The notes under the pieces: generated by a model
What the model saw: the letters and a program-made list of their open reading frames with translations, nothing else
Database searches by the model: none
Told to the model about the DNA's origin: nothing
Translations under genes and position numbers: made by a program
From: Acidobacteriota bacterium
GTDB lineage: Bacteria > Acidobacteriota > Aminicenantia > Aminicenantales > Saccharicenantaceae
Length of the DNA stretch: 64,000 bases
Direction of reading: 5' to 3'
NCBI GenBank assembly: GCA_029569255.1
Contig: JAKQUO010000008.1
Location: 62,001-126,000, forward strand
In this document: positions 44,255 to 53,454 of the stretch, piece after piece
Layout of the letters: every line of letters starts with the position of its first letter
Numbering within the stretch: the stretch's first letter is position 1

Positions 44255-47128
44255 TCACTTCCCCGCCTTTTCCCTCTTGATCTCGGCCTGCCGCTCGAGG
44301 TGGCTCTGGCCCTCGGTGATCCAGGCCTCGGCCGGCTCGCCCTTCAGGTAATGGCCGAACCAGGCCAGGATCCGGCGCTGGTAATCGACCTGGTTCGGCT
44401 CCTGGCGGAGGCCGTGGTCCTCGCCCATGTAGGCCAGCATGACCACGTTCTTGCCCGCCCGGCGGGCGACGTTGTAGAGCTCGATGCTCTGGAACCAGGC
44501 CACGATCCCGTCCTTGTCCCCGCACTCGAGGAGCAGCGGGACGGTCATCCGGTGGGTCCCGAAGTAGGGGGAATTGTCGATGTAGGCCTGGAGGTCCTCG
44601 TAGAGGGGGACGACCATGCGCTCCTGGCCCGTCTCGATGTGGTCGGTCTCGGCGATCCCCTCGCCCCAGTGATGGTCGCCGTAATAGCTGACCATGTCGA
44701 TGATCGGCGCGCCGGCCACGGCCGCGGCGAAGACCCCGTCGACGCGGGTGGCGACGAAGGCGGAGTTGAAGCCGCCCATCGAGTGGCCGACGATGCCGAC
44801 CCGCTTCGGGTCGATGGCCTTGTTCTCCAGGGCCTTCTTCACCCCGGCCAGGACGCACTCGACCACCGACCAGCCCGGCTGGCGCTCCCGGAAGACGATG
44901 TCCGGCTGAAGGACGAAGTAGCCGTTGGCCGAGAACACGGCCAGGTTGTAGTAGCTCCGTTCCGAGGGGACGACGTAATTATGAAGGCCCTGGGAGAGGA
45001 GCTCGTAGGTGTAGACGATCATCGGGTATGTCTTCCCCGGCTCGTATCCGGCCGGCGAGATGAGGACGCCTTGCAGGCGGCGGCCCTTGTCGGTCGTGTA
45101 CTCGAGGAGCTCGCTTTTCCCCCAGGCGAAATCCTTCTGGAAGGCGTTGGTGGCGGTGAGCCTCTTCGGGTCCTTCAGGCCTGGCCCGGCGACGAAGATA
45201 TCGGGCGAGACGTCGTAATCCTGGACCGTGTAGGCGTAGACCTCGGCGTTCTTGGCCTTGCCCAGGCCCCCGACGCCCCGGTCGGCGAAAATCAGCCGTT
45301 CGACGCCGCCGCCGGGCAGGAGCCGGGCGTAGCCCGACCTCTTGGTCCATTCGCCGTAGAGGCTCAGGTAGAGCGGCTTGGACAGGTCGATGCCCTCGGC
45401 GGGTTCGGCCGGGCGGCCGAAGCCGCGGCGCCCGCCCCCGGCCGCGTCCAGGCGGACCAGGCGGTGGCGGACCTCCTCGGCCGCGCCGCCGGTCAGCTTG
45501 ACGGCCCCCGAGCCGTCCGAGGCGACCCGCCAGATGTCGTACTTGTCGTAAAGGAGAACGGCCCCGTCGCCCTTGACCCAGCCGGCCGCGCCGAAAGCGG
45601 GCTTGTCGGGGCTGGTCTGGTCGGATTCCAGGTCGATGAACGAGGTCGGGGCCGAGGCGGTGATGTTCACGACCTTGCCCGTGGCCGTGTCGACCGTCCA
45701 GTAGTGATCGTCCTGGATGAAGAGGAGGTACTTGCCTTCGGGGCTGGCCTGGACAAGGGAATCGTCGACAGCTTCCCGGACCTTTCTCCGGTCGGCCGTG
45801 AGGACGTCCACCAGATAAAGGTCGGCGTCGGGCCGGCCGATGGTCCTGTTGAAGGCGTATTTGGACCACTCGGCCGCGTAGGCGGTCTTCCCGCCGGGGA
45901 TGGGAGTGACGCTCTCGTCGACCGGGTCGCGGCCGAGGGCGACGAGTTTCCCGGGGCCGAGGTGATAGGCGGCCAGCAGGCTGCGGCGGCGGAAGGTCTC
46001 GGCCTGGTTCTTCTGCAAAGGCATGACGAAGACGTCCTTGGAGTGCCAGATCTCGACGGTCGAGACGTCGGCCGAGCCGGACCGGGGCGGGCCGCCGGGC
46101 TTTCTGTCTTCCGCAGGGGCGGGTTTGTCCTCCCAGCCGGCGATCCCCAGGAAAATGACCCCGCCGGTGTCCGACCAGGCCGGGCGGCGGGAATCGACGA
46201 CGCGGCGCCCGGCCGGGAAAGCGGCGTCGGCGGTCGGGTCGTACACGACCGCCTTCTCCTTCGCTCCGATCCCGGTCCAGGCCAGGAGGACCTGCGTCGG
46301 GCCTTCCTTCTTGGCGTCGGTCTTGGCCCGGAAGACGGCCAGGTCGGGGGCGTCCTTGCGCCAGGCCAGGCCGGAATACGTCGACGAGGACGAGTCCAGG
46401 ACCCGGAGGGCGCCGGTCGCGGGGTCGTAGAGCTGGACGCCGTTGCCGGCCTTCCCCTCGACGCTGAGGACCATGGCCAGGTAGCGGCCCTTGTCGCCGG
46501 CCTGCCAGGCGTATTCGGCGACGTTGCCGAAGGCCGTATCGACGCCCGTCGGCAGGCGCCGGACGACGAGGGTCGCGCCGGGCGCGGGGGAGGCCTCGTC
46601 GCCGCTTCCCGGGCGGCCCGGGCCCGGCGAGGCGCCGGGCGGAGGGCCCGAAGAGGCGCCGGCGGGGGCGTAGCGCTTCATCGCCAGGCTCGCCCCGTCC
46701 GGGCTGAAGGCGAACGACTCGACCCCCTCTATGGTCGCGGTCTCTCCCTTGGCCAGGTCGATCAAGGCCAGCTTGTTCTGGACCGGCTTTTTCTCGTCGC
46801 GGAGCCTCTTCTGGTCGGCCTCGGACATCCCGGCCGAACAGGCCAGCCACTTCGAATCGCCGGAAAAGGCCGGCTGGGCCCCGAACGCGACGGTCTTGAG
46901 CGCGCCGTCGGCGATCTTCACCACCCGGAGCTCGTTGTCCCGGTTGCTGCGGTTGATGCCGTAGACGAGCCAGCGGCCGTCCGGGGAAAAGCCGCCCGGG
47001 GAGGCCGTCCAGGCCAGGCTCTCCCACTGGCCGTAATCGGAGGCCTGGGGAGGACGCTTGGTCTGGGCGCCGAGGGCGAAAACGAGGATGAGGGCAAGGG
47101 ATGCGGAAGCGATGGCGGAGCGTTTCAT
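44255..47128 (-). CDS. Exported S9 family prolyl-oligopeptidase-like serine peptidase
   Basis: A 957-residue peptidase with a signal peptide (AIASASLALILVFALGAQ, residues 5-22), a long beta-propeller part and a C-terminal alpha/beta hydrolase. The nucleophile elbow is GHSMGG near residue 783; Asp in ECGDKDGIVAW near 870 and His in GEDHGLRQ near 910 complete the triad. Propeller repeats such as FSPDGRWLVYG and FSGDSKWLACS filter peptide substrates. GAGGAGG precedes the ATG. With the M14 carboxypeptidase one nt downstream it forms a peptide-degrading pair, consistent with growth on proteins. Confidence 0.9.
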   Translation of the reverse strand: MKRSAIASASLALILVFALGAQTKRPPQASDYGQWESLAWTASPGGFSPDGRWLVYGINRSNRDNELRVVKIADGALKTVAFGAQPAFSGDSKWLACSAGMSEADQKRLRDEKKPVQNKLALIDLAKGETATIEGVESFAFSPDGASLAMKRYAPAGASSGPPPGASPGPGRPGSGDEASPAPGATLVVRRLPTGVDTAFGNVAEYAWQAGDKGRYLAMVLSVEGKAGNGVQLYDPATGALRVLDSSSSTYSGLAWRKDAPDLAVFRAKTDAKKEGPTQVLLAWTGIGAKEKAVVYDPTADAAFPAGRRVVDSRRPAWSDTGGVIFLGIAGWEDKPAPAEDRKPGGPPRSGSADVSTVEIWHSKDVFVMPLQKNQAETFRRRSLLAAYHLGPGKLVALGRDPVDESVTPIPGGKTAYAAEWSKYAFNRTIGRPDADLYLVDVLTADRRKVREAVDDSLVQASPEGKYLLFIQDDHYWTVDTATGKVVNITASAPTSFIDLESDQTSPDKPAFGAAGWVKGDGAVLLYDKYDIWRVASDGSGAVKLTGGAAEEVRHRLVRLDAAGGGRRGFGRPAEPAEGIDLSKPLYLSLYGEWTKRSGYARLLPGGGVERLIFADRGVGGLGKAKNAEVYAYTVQDYDVSPDIFVAGPGLKDPKRLTATNAFQKDFAWGKSELLEYTTDKGRRLQGVLISPAGYEPGKTYPMIVYTYELLSQGLHNYVVPSERSYYNLAVFSANGYFVLQPDIVFRERQPGWSVVECVLAGVKKALENKAIDPKRVGIVGHSMGGFNSAFVATRVDGVFAAAVAGAPIIDMVSYYGDHHWGEGIAETDHIETGQERMVVPLYEDLQAYIDNSPYFGTHRMTVPLLLECGDKDGIVAWFQSIELYNVARRAGKNVVMLAYMGEDHGLRQEPNQVDYQRRILAWFGHYLKGEPAEAWITEGQSHLERQAEIKREKAGK

Positions 47129-47232
47129 CGCCGACCTCCTCGAGAGCGGGATTCACGTCGCGACGATCCGCCGCCCATTCTAACAAATAATCGGCCTTTC
47201 TCACACATCCGGGAAATTCTCTTTCCCGGCCC

Positions 47233-47252
47233 GGCCCGGCCCGGGCCGGGCC
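47233..47252. repeat. 20-bp perfect GC palindrome
   Basis: GGCCCGGCCCGGGCCGGGCC in the divergent gap between the S9 gene and the DUF6067-type gene. It is flanked by further GCCGG-type simple sequence up to about 47293. The 225-nt gap holds no gene. It could act as a hairpin in the leader or be low-complexity drift. Confidence 0.7.
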
Positions 47253-47295
47253 TCCCGCTCCCCGCTTCGCCGCCGGCCGCGCCGGCCGCGCCGCC

Positions 47296-47324
47296 TTGAC
47301 AAGCCCTTCCCGCCCCGTTATCGT
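47296..47324 (+). promoter_or_regulatory. Promoter of the DUF6067-type glycosidase gene
   Basis: TTGACA, a 17-nt spacer and TATCGT, 29 nt before the ATG at 47354. A GGAGGAG ribosome site lies between. Confidence 0.7.
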
Positions 47325-47353
47325 CCACTCGTGAAGGCGGAGGAGGAGACCAC

Positions 47354-50300
47354 ATGAGGAGACCGCGTGCAGGGGCGGCCGTCCGCCTGGCTTCGGCCGC
47401 GACCGCGCTCACGCTCTGCCTGTCGTCCTTGGGCTCGCCGGGCCGCCAGGCACCGACGGGCCCGGGAGAGGACTTGGCTTACGGGGCGGGGCAATGGGAC
47501 CCGGAATCGGGGCTGGGGAACCATCGCGTCGTGGTAAGGATCGAGGCCGCGGCGGGACCGGTCCCGCCCCCGGCCGCGTCGGTCCGGATCGACTGGCGGC
47601 GACGGGACCTCGAGCCGGAGAAGAAGAACGTCGTCGTCGTCGACGCCGCGACGGGCCAGCGCGTCGCCGAGGTCGCGCCCGTCCGGATCGGCCGCGAATC
47701 GGGCGAGTTCGTCTTCGAGCCGCCGACCGTCCCCGGCGAATACTATTTCTATTATCTCCCCTACAAGTCCGAGGGCCGCAAGAACTACCCCAACGTCGCC
47801 TACGATCCGCCGGCCTGGTCGGCCGGCCCCGGTCTGGCGGCGCGGGCGGCCGCCCTGGCCTCGTCCGACCCGGGCGTCGCCGCCCGGGCGAGAGACGGCC
47901 TCCTGCGGGGCGAGGCCGTCCGCTACGAGGCGGCCGACGCCTTCGCCGCCTTCACGCCGATGGAGAGGATCGCCGCGGCCGCGGAGACGAAGGCCTTGCT
48001 CGCGGCCCATCCCGGGGCGGCCTATCTTCTCTTTCCCGAGGACCGCTCGCTCTCGATCCGCATGACGGACGACCTCCCCGGGCGGTGGGCGAAGGCCGGG
48101 CCGGGCGGCGTCGTCCGCGGCGAGGCGGCCCGCGGCGAGTACTTCACGTTCCAGATCGGCGTCTGGGCGGCCCGCGGGCCCATCGCCGGGCTCGAGGTGA
48201 GGTTCTCGGACCTGGTCCAGGCGACAGACCGGATCGAGGACGGCGCCCCTGCCGCCCGGACGCTCATCCCCGCGGCGGGCCTGACCTGCTTCAATACCGG
48301 CGGCGTCGGCTGGGACGGCGCGCCGTTCGGGAAGACCGTCGCCGTGGAGAAAGGCCGGGTCCAGGCCCTGTGGTGCGGCGTCCAGGTCCCGGAGGACGCC
48401 CGGCCGGGCGTGTTCGGCGGGACGGTCACGGTGGCGCCCGAGGCCCTGCCGGCGACGACGCTGGCCGTCGAGCTCCGCGTGACCGAGGCCCTGCTCGAGG
48501 ACCGCGGCGACGCCGACCCTTATCGGATGGGCCGCCTGCGCTGGCTCGACTCGACGCTCCACCAGGACGACGGCCTCGTCCCGCCCTACACGCCGCTCGC
48601 GATCGACGGCCCCAGGGTGTCCTGCCTCGGCCGGTCGCTGACCGTCGGGACCGACGGCCTCCCGGCCCGGATCGAAAGCTTCTTCGCGCCCGCGATGACC
48701 CGCCTCGAGGCCAAGCCCGTCCCGCTGACGGCGGCCCCGGCGAGACTGATCGTGACCGACGCCGCGGGGCGCGAGCTCCGCTGGGCGCCGCTCCCGGGCC
48801 GGCCCGGCCCGCGCCCGACGGCGAAAGGCCCCGGCGCGGCCGTCTGGGAGGCGGAGAGCCGGGCCGGCGACATCGCCATGAAGGTCGCCGCCCGCATGGA
48901 GCTCGACGGCTTCGTCGACTACAAGGTCGCGGTCACGGCCGGGCGGGACACGGCCGTCTCCGACATCCGCCTCGAGGTCCCCTACCGCGAGGAGGCCGCG
49001 CGCTACATGATGGGCCTCGGCTTCAAGGGCGGGGCCCGCCCGGAGACGTTCGAGTGGTCCTGGGACCGGGAGAAGAACCAGGACGCGCTCTGGATCGGGA
49101 CGGTCAACGCGGGAATGCAGGTCGGGCTCAGGGCCGAGAACTACTCGCGGCCGCTCAACACCAACTTCTACCTTTCGAAGCCCCTCAACCTGCCGCCGTC
49201 GTGGTGGAACGAGGGCCGGGGGAAAGTGACCGTGCGGGCGGAGGGGCCGGCGGCGGCGGGACGGGCCGTCGTCATGCGCGCGGCCTCGGGTCCGCGGACC
49301 ATCCGGGCCGGCGAGACGCTCCATTTCGATTTCACGCTGCTCATCACGCCTTTCAAGCCCATCGAGCCGGGGCGCCACTTCCGGGAGCGCTATTTCCACG
49401 CCTTCGAGCCGGTGGACGAGGTCGCCGCGACGGGGGCCAACGTCGTCAACGTCCACCACGCCAACGCCGTCAACCCCTACATCAACTACCCGTTCCTGCG
49501 CGTCCCGGAGATGAAGGCCTACGTCGACGAGGCCCACCGGCGCGGCCTCAAGGTCAAGATCTACGACACCGTGCGCGAGCTGTCGAACCGGGCCCCCGAG
49601 CTCTTCGCCCTGCGCAGCCTGGGGCACGAGATCTTCACGCCCGGGCCGGGCGGCGGCTACTCCTGGCTCCAGGAGCACCTCGGCGGCGATTACATCGCGG
49701 CCTGGTTCGTCCCCGAGCTCAAGGACGCCGCGGTCATCAACAGCGGGATGTCGCGCTGGCACAACTACTACATCGAGGGCCTCGACTGGCTGGCCCGCAA
49801 CGTCGGCATCGACGGCCTCTACCTCGACGACGTCGCCTTCGACCGGACGACGATGAAGCGCGTCCGCAAGGCCCTCGACCGGAACCGCCCGGGCGCGCTC
49901 ATCGACCTCCACAGCGCCAACCAGTACAACGTCCGCGACGGCTTCGCCTCGAGCGCCAACCTCTACCTCGAGCACTTCCCCTTCCTCGACAGGTTGTGGT
50001 TCGGCGAGTACTTCGACTACGGCGGGAGCGGCCCCGACTACTGGCTGGTCGAGCTGTCGGGCGTCCCGTTCGGGCTCATGGGCGAGATGCTCCAGGACGG
50101 CGGCAATCCGTGGCGGGGCATGGTCTTCGGCATGACGGCCCGGCTGCCGTGGGCGGGCGACCCGCGGCCGCTGTGGAAGGCCTGGGACGAGTTCGGGATA
50201 GTTGGGAGCGAGATGATCGGCTGGTGGACCGACGCGAACCCCGTGAAGACGGGGCGGGAGGACGTGCTGGCGACGTGCTACGTCAGGCGCGGCGAGGGCC

Positions 50301-50599
50301 CTCGACGGACGCCGGGGCCGGTTGAGGGCGCCGCGCCCGGGCCCGGGGGCGCCGCGTCGGGCCGCGGGCCTTCCGGCCCGGGTCCGGACGGCCCCGCCGT
50401 GCTGATCGCCCTGGCCAGCTGGGCCGGCGGGCCGGTCGAGGTCCGGCTTGCGATCGACTGGAAGGCGCTCGGGCTCGACCCGAAGACGGCCGTGTTGCGC
50501 GCCCCGGCCATCGATAAGTTCCAGGACGCGGCGGAATTCAAGCCCGGCGATCCGGTCCGCGTCGAGCCGGGCCAGGGCTGGCTCCTCGTCCTCCGCTGA
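47354..50599 (+). CDS. Exported glycoside-hydrolase-like protein (DUF6067/GH123-related)
   Basis: A 1,081-residue exported protein. The signal peptide (AATALTLCLSSLGSPG) is followed by beta-sandwich domains (about 40-500; GEYYFYYLPYKSEG, AARGEYFTFQIGVWAA), then a TIM-barrel-like domain (about 690-960) with NVVNVHHANAVNPYINYPFLR, GLKVKIYDTVRELSNR, IDGLYLDDVAFDR and FGEYFDYGGSGPDYW. The LYLDD acidic pair is the likely catalytic site. The architecture fits the DUF6067 proteins, which are related to GH123 N-acetylhexosaminidases. A Gly/Pro-rich insertion near residue 990 precedes a short C-terminal domain. Substrate is unknown; the nearby sialidase suggests host or mucin-type glycans only loosely. 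Confidence 0.8.
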   Translation: MRRPRAGAAVRLASAATALTLCLSSLGSPGRQAPTGPGEDLAYGAGQWDPESGLGNHRVVVRIEAAAGPVPPPAASVRIDWRRRDLEPEKKNVVVVDAATGQRVAEVAPVRIGRESGEFVFEPPTVPGEYYFYYLPYKSEGRKNYPNVAYDPPAWSAGPGLAARAAALASSDPGVAARARDGLLRGEAVRYEAADAFAAFTPMERIAAAAETKALLAAHPGAAYLLFPEDRSLSIRMTDDLPGRWAKAGPGGVVRGEAARGEYFTFQIGVWAARGPIAGLEVRFSDLVQATDRIEDGAPAARTLIPAAGLTCFNTGGVGWDGAPFGKTVAVEKGRVQALWCGVQVPEDARPGVFGGTVTVAPEALPATTLAVELRVTEALLEDRGDADPYRMGRLRWLDSTLHQDDGLVPPYTPLAIDGPRVSCLGRSLTVGTDGLPARIESFFAPAMTRLEAKPVPLTAAPARLIVTDAAGRELRWAPLPGRPGPRPTAKGPGAAVWEAESRAGDIAMKVAARMELDGFVDYKVAVTAGRDTAVSDIRLEVPYREEAARYMMGLGFKGGARPETFEWSWDREKNQDALWIGTVNAGMQVGLRAENYSRPLNTNFYLSKPLNLPPSWWNEGRGKVTVRAEGPAAAGRAVVMRAASGPRTIRAGETLHFDFTLLITPFKPIEPGRHFRERYFHAFEPVDEVAATGANVVNVHHANAVNPYINYPFLRVPEMKAYVDEAHRRGLKVKIYDTVRELSNRAPELFALRSLGHEIFTPGPGGGYSWLQEHLGGDYIAAWFVPELKDAAVINSGMSRWHNYYIEGLDWLARNVGIDGLYLDDVAFDRTTMKRVRKALDRNRPGALIDLHSANQYNVRDGFASSANLYLEHFPFLDRLWFGEYFDYGGSGPDYWLVELSGVPFGLMGEMLQDGGNPWRGMVFGMTARLPWAGDPRPLWKAWDEFGIVGSEMIGWWTDANPVKTGREDVLATCYVRRGEGPRRTPGPVEGAAPGPGGAASGRGPSGPGPDGPAVLIALASWAGGPVEVRLAIDWKALGLDPKTAVLRAPAIDKFQDAAEFKPGDPVRVEPGQGWLLVLR

Positions 50600-50615
50600 T
50601 CCAGGCGGTCAAGAC

Positions 50616-50638
50616 GGCGCCTGGCATTCACAGGCGCC
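50616..50638. repeat. Hairpin after the DUF6067-type gene
   Basis: GGCGCCTG and CAGGCGCC pair perfectly around GCATTCA, 17 nt after the stop. No T-run follows, so it could be a weak or Rho-assisted terminator. Confidence 0.6.
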
Positions 50639-50741
50639 GAGCGTCCGCCGGAGATGTGAAGACGGGGCGCCCGAAAACGGGGACCGGGCATCCTGCCCCC
50701 CTTTGGAACGCCGGGGGCGAGCTCTATCGCGCTTCGCGTCC

Positions 50742-50838
50742 GCGGCGAGGGCCGCGCGCGGCGTGCCCCACATCTTCGCCGGGAACGACCACGACCTCTA
50801 CCTCGCCCAAGGCTATGTGGCCGCGATGCAGCGGCCGA
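50742..50838 (+). pseudogene. Remnant of a penicillin acylase (S45) gene
   Basis: Within the 452-nt gap 50600-51051 one frame reads ARGVPHIFAGNDHDLYLAQGYVAAMQR. This is the strongly conserved N-terminal segment of penicillin acylase family proteins (typically GVPHIxAxxxxDLxxAQGYVxAxxR). Before it and after it the homologous frame is lost, while real members are about 700-850 residues, so only about 30 codons survive. The flanking sequence up to about 50930 may hold further decayed pieces. It is a decayed gene, not a functional product. Confidence 0.7.
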
Positions 50839-51051
50839 GGTCTCTCTTGTCTTCGGACTCGATGCGCCCTCGCCGCCGGGATGGGGCGGGACCGTCAGCG
50901 GCTCATCACGGGCGCCGCCGAAATCGATGACCTCACGTCATGCCGCCCGCCCGGCCTTGAATCCCGATCCCGTTTATGATTGAATCAGGCCGGGGCCGGC
51001 GAAGTCTTCATGAAGGACCGCGGCCTGCGGGTCGGAGTGAGGGAGGTTCCT

Positions 51052-52024
51052 ATGCAAAGGAAAGACAGCGTTCTTCACCGCCTCGGGTTCGGTCTTCTTC
51101 TGATCTTCATCCTCGGGACCGGTTCGCCGGGCGGGCAGGCGCCGCTCATGGCTCTCAAGCCCGATCTCGCCATCGGCGTCGAGGACGGCGACGAGAACCT
51201 GATGCTTGGCCAGATCAGCCGGATCGACCTCGACGCGAACGGGAACATCTACATCCTGGACTACAAATTCCGGAAGGTCGTCGTGTGCGACCGCGACGGC
51301 CGGTTCCTGAGGTCCATCGCCGTGCCGGCCGGCCAGGGCCCCAAGGAGGCGACCAACCTGAGCGGCATCGCCGTGACGCCGGGGGGGTACGCTCTTCATC
51401 AACGACATGCAGAAAGTCATCGTCTACGGCCCGGACGGCCAGTACGCGCGAACCTTCCTCGTCAATTTCATGATCTCCTCGATCGGCTGCGCGGGGACCG
51501 AAGAGCTCGTGGCCATCGGGCCGCACGAGGGCAAGATCCTTCACGCGTTCAACGCCGAGGGGAAGCTCCTGGCGTCTTTCGGCGACACGTTCACGCCGCC
51601 GGGCGAGTTCGCGCCCATGAAGGACGTGCCGATGTTCGGTGCCCCCTTTCTCTTCGATTGCGCCAAGGACGGACGGATCTTCGTCCTTAACCCCCATAAG
51701 TACGAGATCGCGGTGTTCAAGGACCGGAAGCTCGAGAGGACGCTCACCGGGGAGAACGCAGCCTTCAAGCCTCTCCGGAAGATGGGCCGGGGCGTCCTGT
51801 CCACGGCCGCCCATATCACGGCCAGCGGCGATCTCGTCCTCGTCGCGTTCCGGGACCCCGATCCGAGCGCTAAAAAGACCGCCGACATCTTCCGGGACGG
51901 GAAGCAGATCGGCGCCGTGGACATCCCCGGGACGCCCTATAACGTTGACGCCGGGGGACGCGTTTATTTCGCGGAAACGGACCCCTTCCCGCGTGTCGTC
52001 CGCTACGCCGTCGCGCGGAACTGA
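51052..52024 (+). pseudogene. Six-bladed beta-propeller exported protein, split by a one-base frameshift
   Basis: Two overlapping frames encode one protein of about 323 residues. The first part has an AGGGAGG site, a signal peptide (RLGFGLLLIFILGTGSPGG) and NHL/propeller repeats (ISRIDLDANGNIYILDYKFRKVVVCDRDGRFLRSI). The second (51407-52024 in the track) continues with KVIVYGPDGQYARTFLVNF and ends VRYAVARN. The break is in a run of seven G at 51381-51387; with six G the reading is TPGGTLFINDMQKVIVYG, a perfect continuation. It is either a real recent frameshift or a homopolymer error. The family (6-bladed beta-propeller) is common in Bacteroidetes and Aminicenantes; ligands are unknown. Confidence 0.82.
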
Positions 52025-52025
52025 A

Positions 52026-52124
52026 AATCGGGGACACGACGCCATTTTCCGATATATCCCTCCCCGAAACACGGACCTTCAGGCCCGCCAAGAATCCGGA
52101 AGTGAGCATTGTGTCCCCGATCTA
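52026..52124. repeat. REP-like inverted repeat, family D
   Basis: ATCGGGGACACGACGCC... at the left and ...GCATTGTGTCCCCGAT at the right give matching ends around an 80-nt centre. It fills the whole space between the converging propeller and sialidase genes. Its ends resemble family B (GGGGACA). Confidence 0.65.
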
Positions 52125-53357
52125 GCGGGCCAGGCGGTCGAGCTCGTCGAGCTTGAGGCGGACGCTCACGATGTAGGGCTCCGCGCCCTCCGTCCAATGG
52201 CCGTAGGTCGTCACGACGAAAGTCCCGTCCGGCAGGACCTCGACGCCGGGATAGGCGCAGTCGGCGTCCTCGGAGTTGTCCATGAGCCGGACCCGGTATT
52301 GGCCCTCGCGGCCCTTGACGAGGTCGTCGAACGTGCCGACCCAAGCGACCCAGTCGCCGCGGGTCGGGCTCTCGAGGGTCGTGTCGCGGAAGGAGACGAG
52401 GAGCCGGCCGTCGGGGGCGTACTTCCCCGTGTGGCGGTCGCCGGTGAGCGCGCCGGAGAGCTCCCGCGGCGCGGTCCAGGTCCGGCCCTCGTCCCTGGAG
52501 AACATGACGTGGGAATTGCGCCTGCGGCTGTTCTCGCGGAGGAGCGCCGCCAGGGTCTTGCCGTCGGGCGAACGGACGATCCCCGGCTCGCAGAGGTGGA
52601 CCTCGCTCGACGCGTGGACCGCCTCCGGGAAGGTCCAGGTCAGGCCGCCGTCCTCGGAAAGGGTCTTGTAGAGGGTGAAGACGGCCGGGTCCTCTTGGCG
52701 GGGCTCCTTGGCGAAGAAGCGGCCGTCGTCGTGGAACATGGCCAGGTAGCGGCCGCGGCCGAAGGGCTTGAGCTCGACCAGGGCCGACATGACCACGATC
52801 CCTCCCCAATCCCCGGCGGGGGCGAGCGGCGTCCAGGTCGCGCCGTCGTCCTGCGAGACGGCGAGACGGGCCGGGTAGAGCCCGGACCAGACGATGAGAC
52901 GCTTCGTGCCGTCGGGCCCGGCGACGCGGTGGATGGTCGGCGTCTCGAGCGAGGTGGCCCAGTTCTCCGGCACGGGCAGGCGCTCGCTCCAGGTCCGGCC
53001 GCCGTCCCGGCTCCGCTTCATGACGATCGGGCCGCGGCCGTGGCCCTTGGGATAGACGGCGATCATCGTCTCGCCGTCCTCGAGCAGGACCGTCGTCGGA
53101 TGGCCGAGGTACTGGCCCGCCTCGCGGTCGACCACGACCTGGCGCCCCGCGTCCGCGGCCAGGTCGATAAGCGGGATGGCATAGCCGCGCGAGACGGGCG
53201 GGAGAGGCGCGTCCTTCCGGACGCAGGCGTTCGCGCCGGCGAGGGCGACCGTCAGGGCCGCGACCAGGATCGGATGGGGGACATGATACCTGTTTCCCGT
53301 TTTCCACCGCCCACCGGCCCGGAGAACGGGATCGAAGAAATGGGAAATGGGTATCAT
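52122..53357 (-). CDS. Exported sialidase-like BNR-repeat protein
   Basis: A protein of about 350-410 residues with four Asp boxes (SRDGGRTW, SQDDGATW, SEDGGLTW, SRDEGRTW), the mark of sialidase propellers that cleave terminal sialic acid or act on related sugars. RxP-like GHPTTVLLEDGETMIAVYPKG and EPGIVRSPDGKTL are other family parts. The export signal LVAALTVALAGANAC with a lipobox-like end follows straight after a family C repeat, and no ATG exists between repeat and signal. The given start (ATG 53357) lies inside the repeat and is uncertain; the repeat may have replaced the native start. Confidence 0.72.
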   Translation of the reverse strand: MIPISHFFDPVLRAGGRWKTGNRYHVPHPILVAALTVALAGANACVRKDAPLPPVSRGYAIPLIDLAADAGRQVVVDREAGQYLGHPTTVLLEDGETMIAVYPKGHGRGPIVMKRSRDGGRTWSERLPVPENWATSLETPTIHRVAGPDGTKRLIVWSGLYPARLAVSQDDGATWTPLAPAGDWGGIVVMSALVELKPFGRGRYLAMFHDDGRFFAKEPRQEDPAVFTLYKTLSEDGGLTWTFPEAVHASSEVHLCEPGIVRSPDGKTLAALLRENSRRRNSHVMFSRDEGRTWTAPRELSGALTGDRHTGKYAPDGRLLVSFRDTTLESPTRGDWVAWVGTFDDLVKGREGQYRVRLMDNSEDADCAYPGVEVLPDGTFVVTTYGHWTEGAEPYIVSVRLKLDELDRLAR

Positions 53358-53367
53358 GTCCCCCATC
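53273..53367. repeat. REP-like inverted repeat, family C copy 2
   Basis: GATGGGGGACATGATACCTGTTTCCC pairs with GGGAAATGGGTATCATGTCCCCCATC across a 43-nt centre. Its left 26 nt are identical to 19886-19911. It covers the start region of the sialidase gene. Confidence 0.85.
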
Positions 53368-53454
53368 TTAACAAAAACGGGCCGGCCGAACCTAGGCCGG
53401 GCGCTTTGCGGGCGGCCGGCGGCCTGTGATAGAGTCCGGGGCGAAGGAGCGAAC

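Noticed and set aside
50278-50979. Short ORFs in the gap after the DUF6067-type gene
   Set aside because: They lack start signals and share only the penicillin-acylase fragment; treated as a decayed gene.
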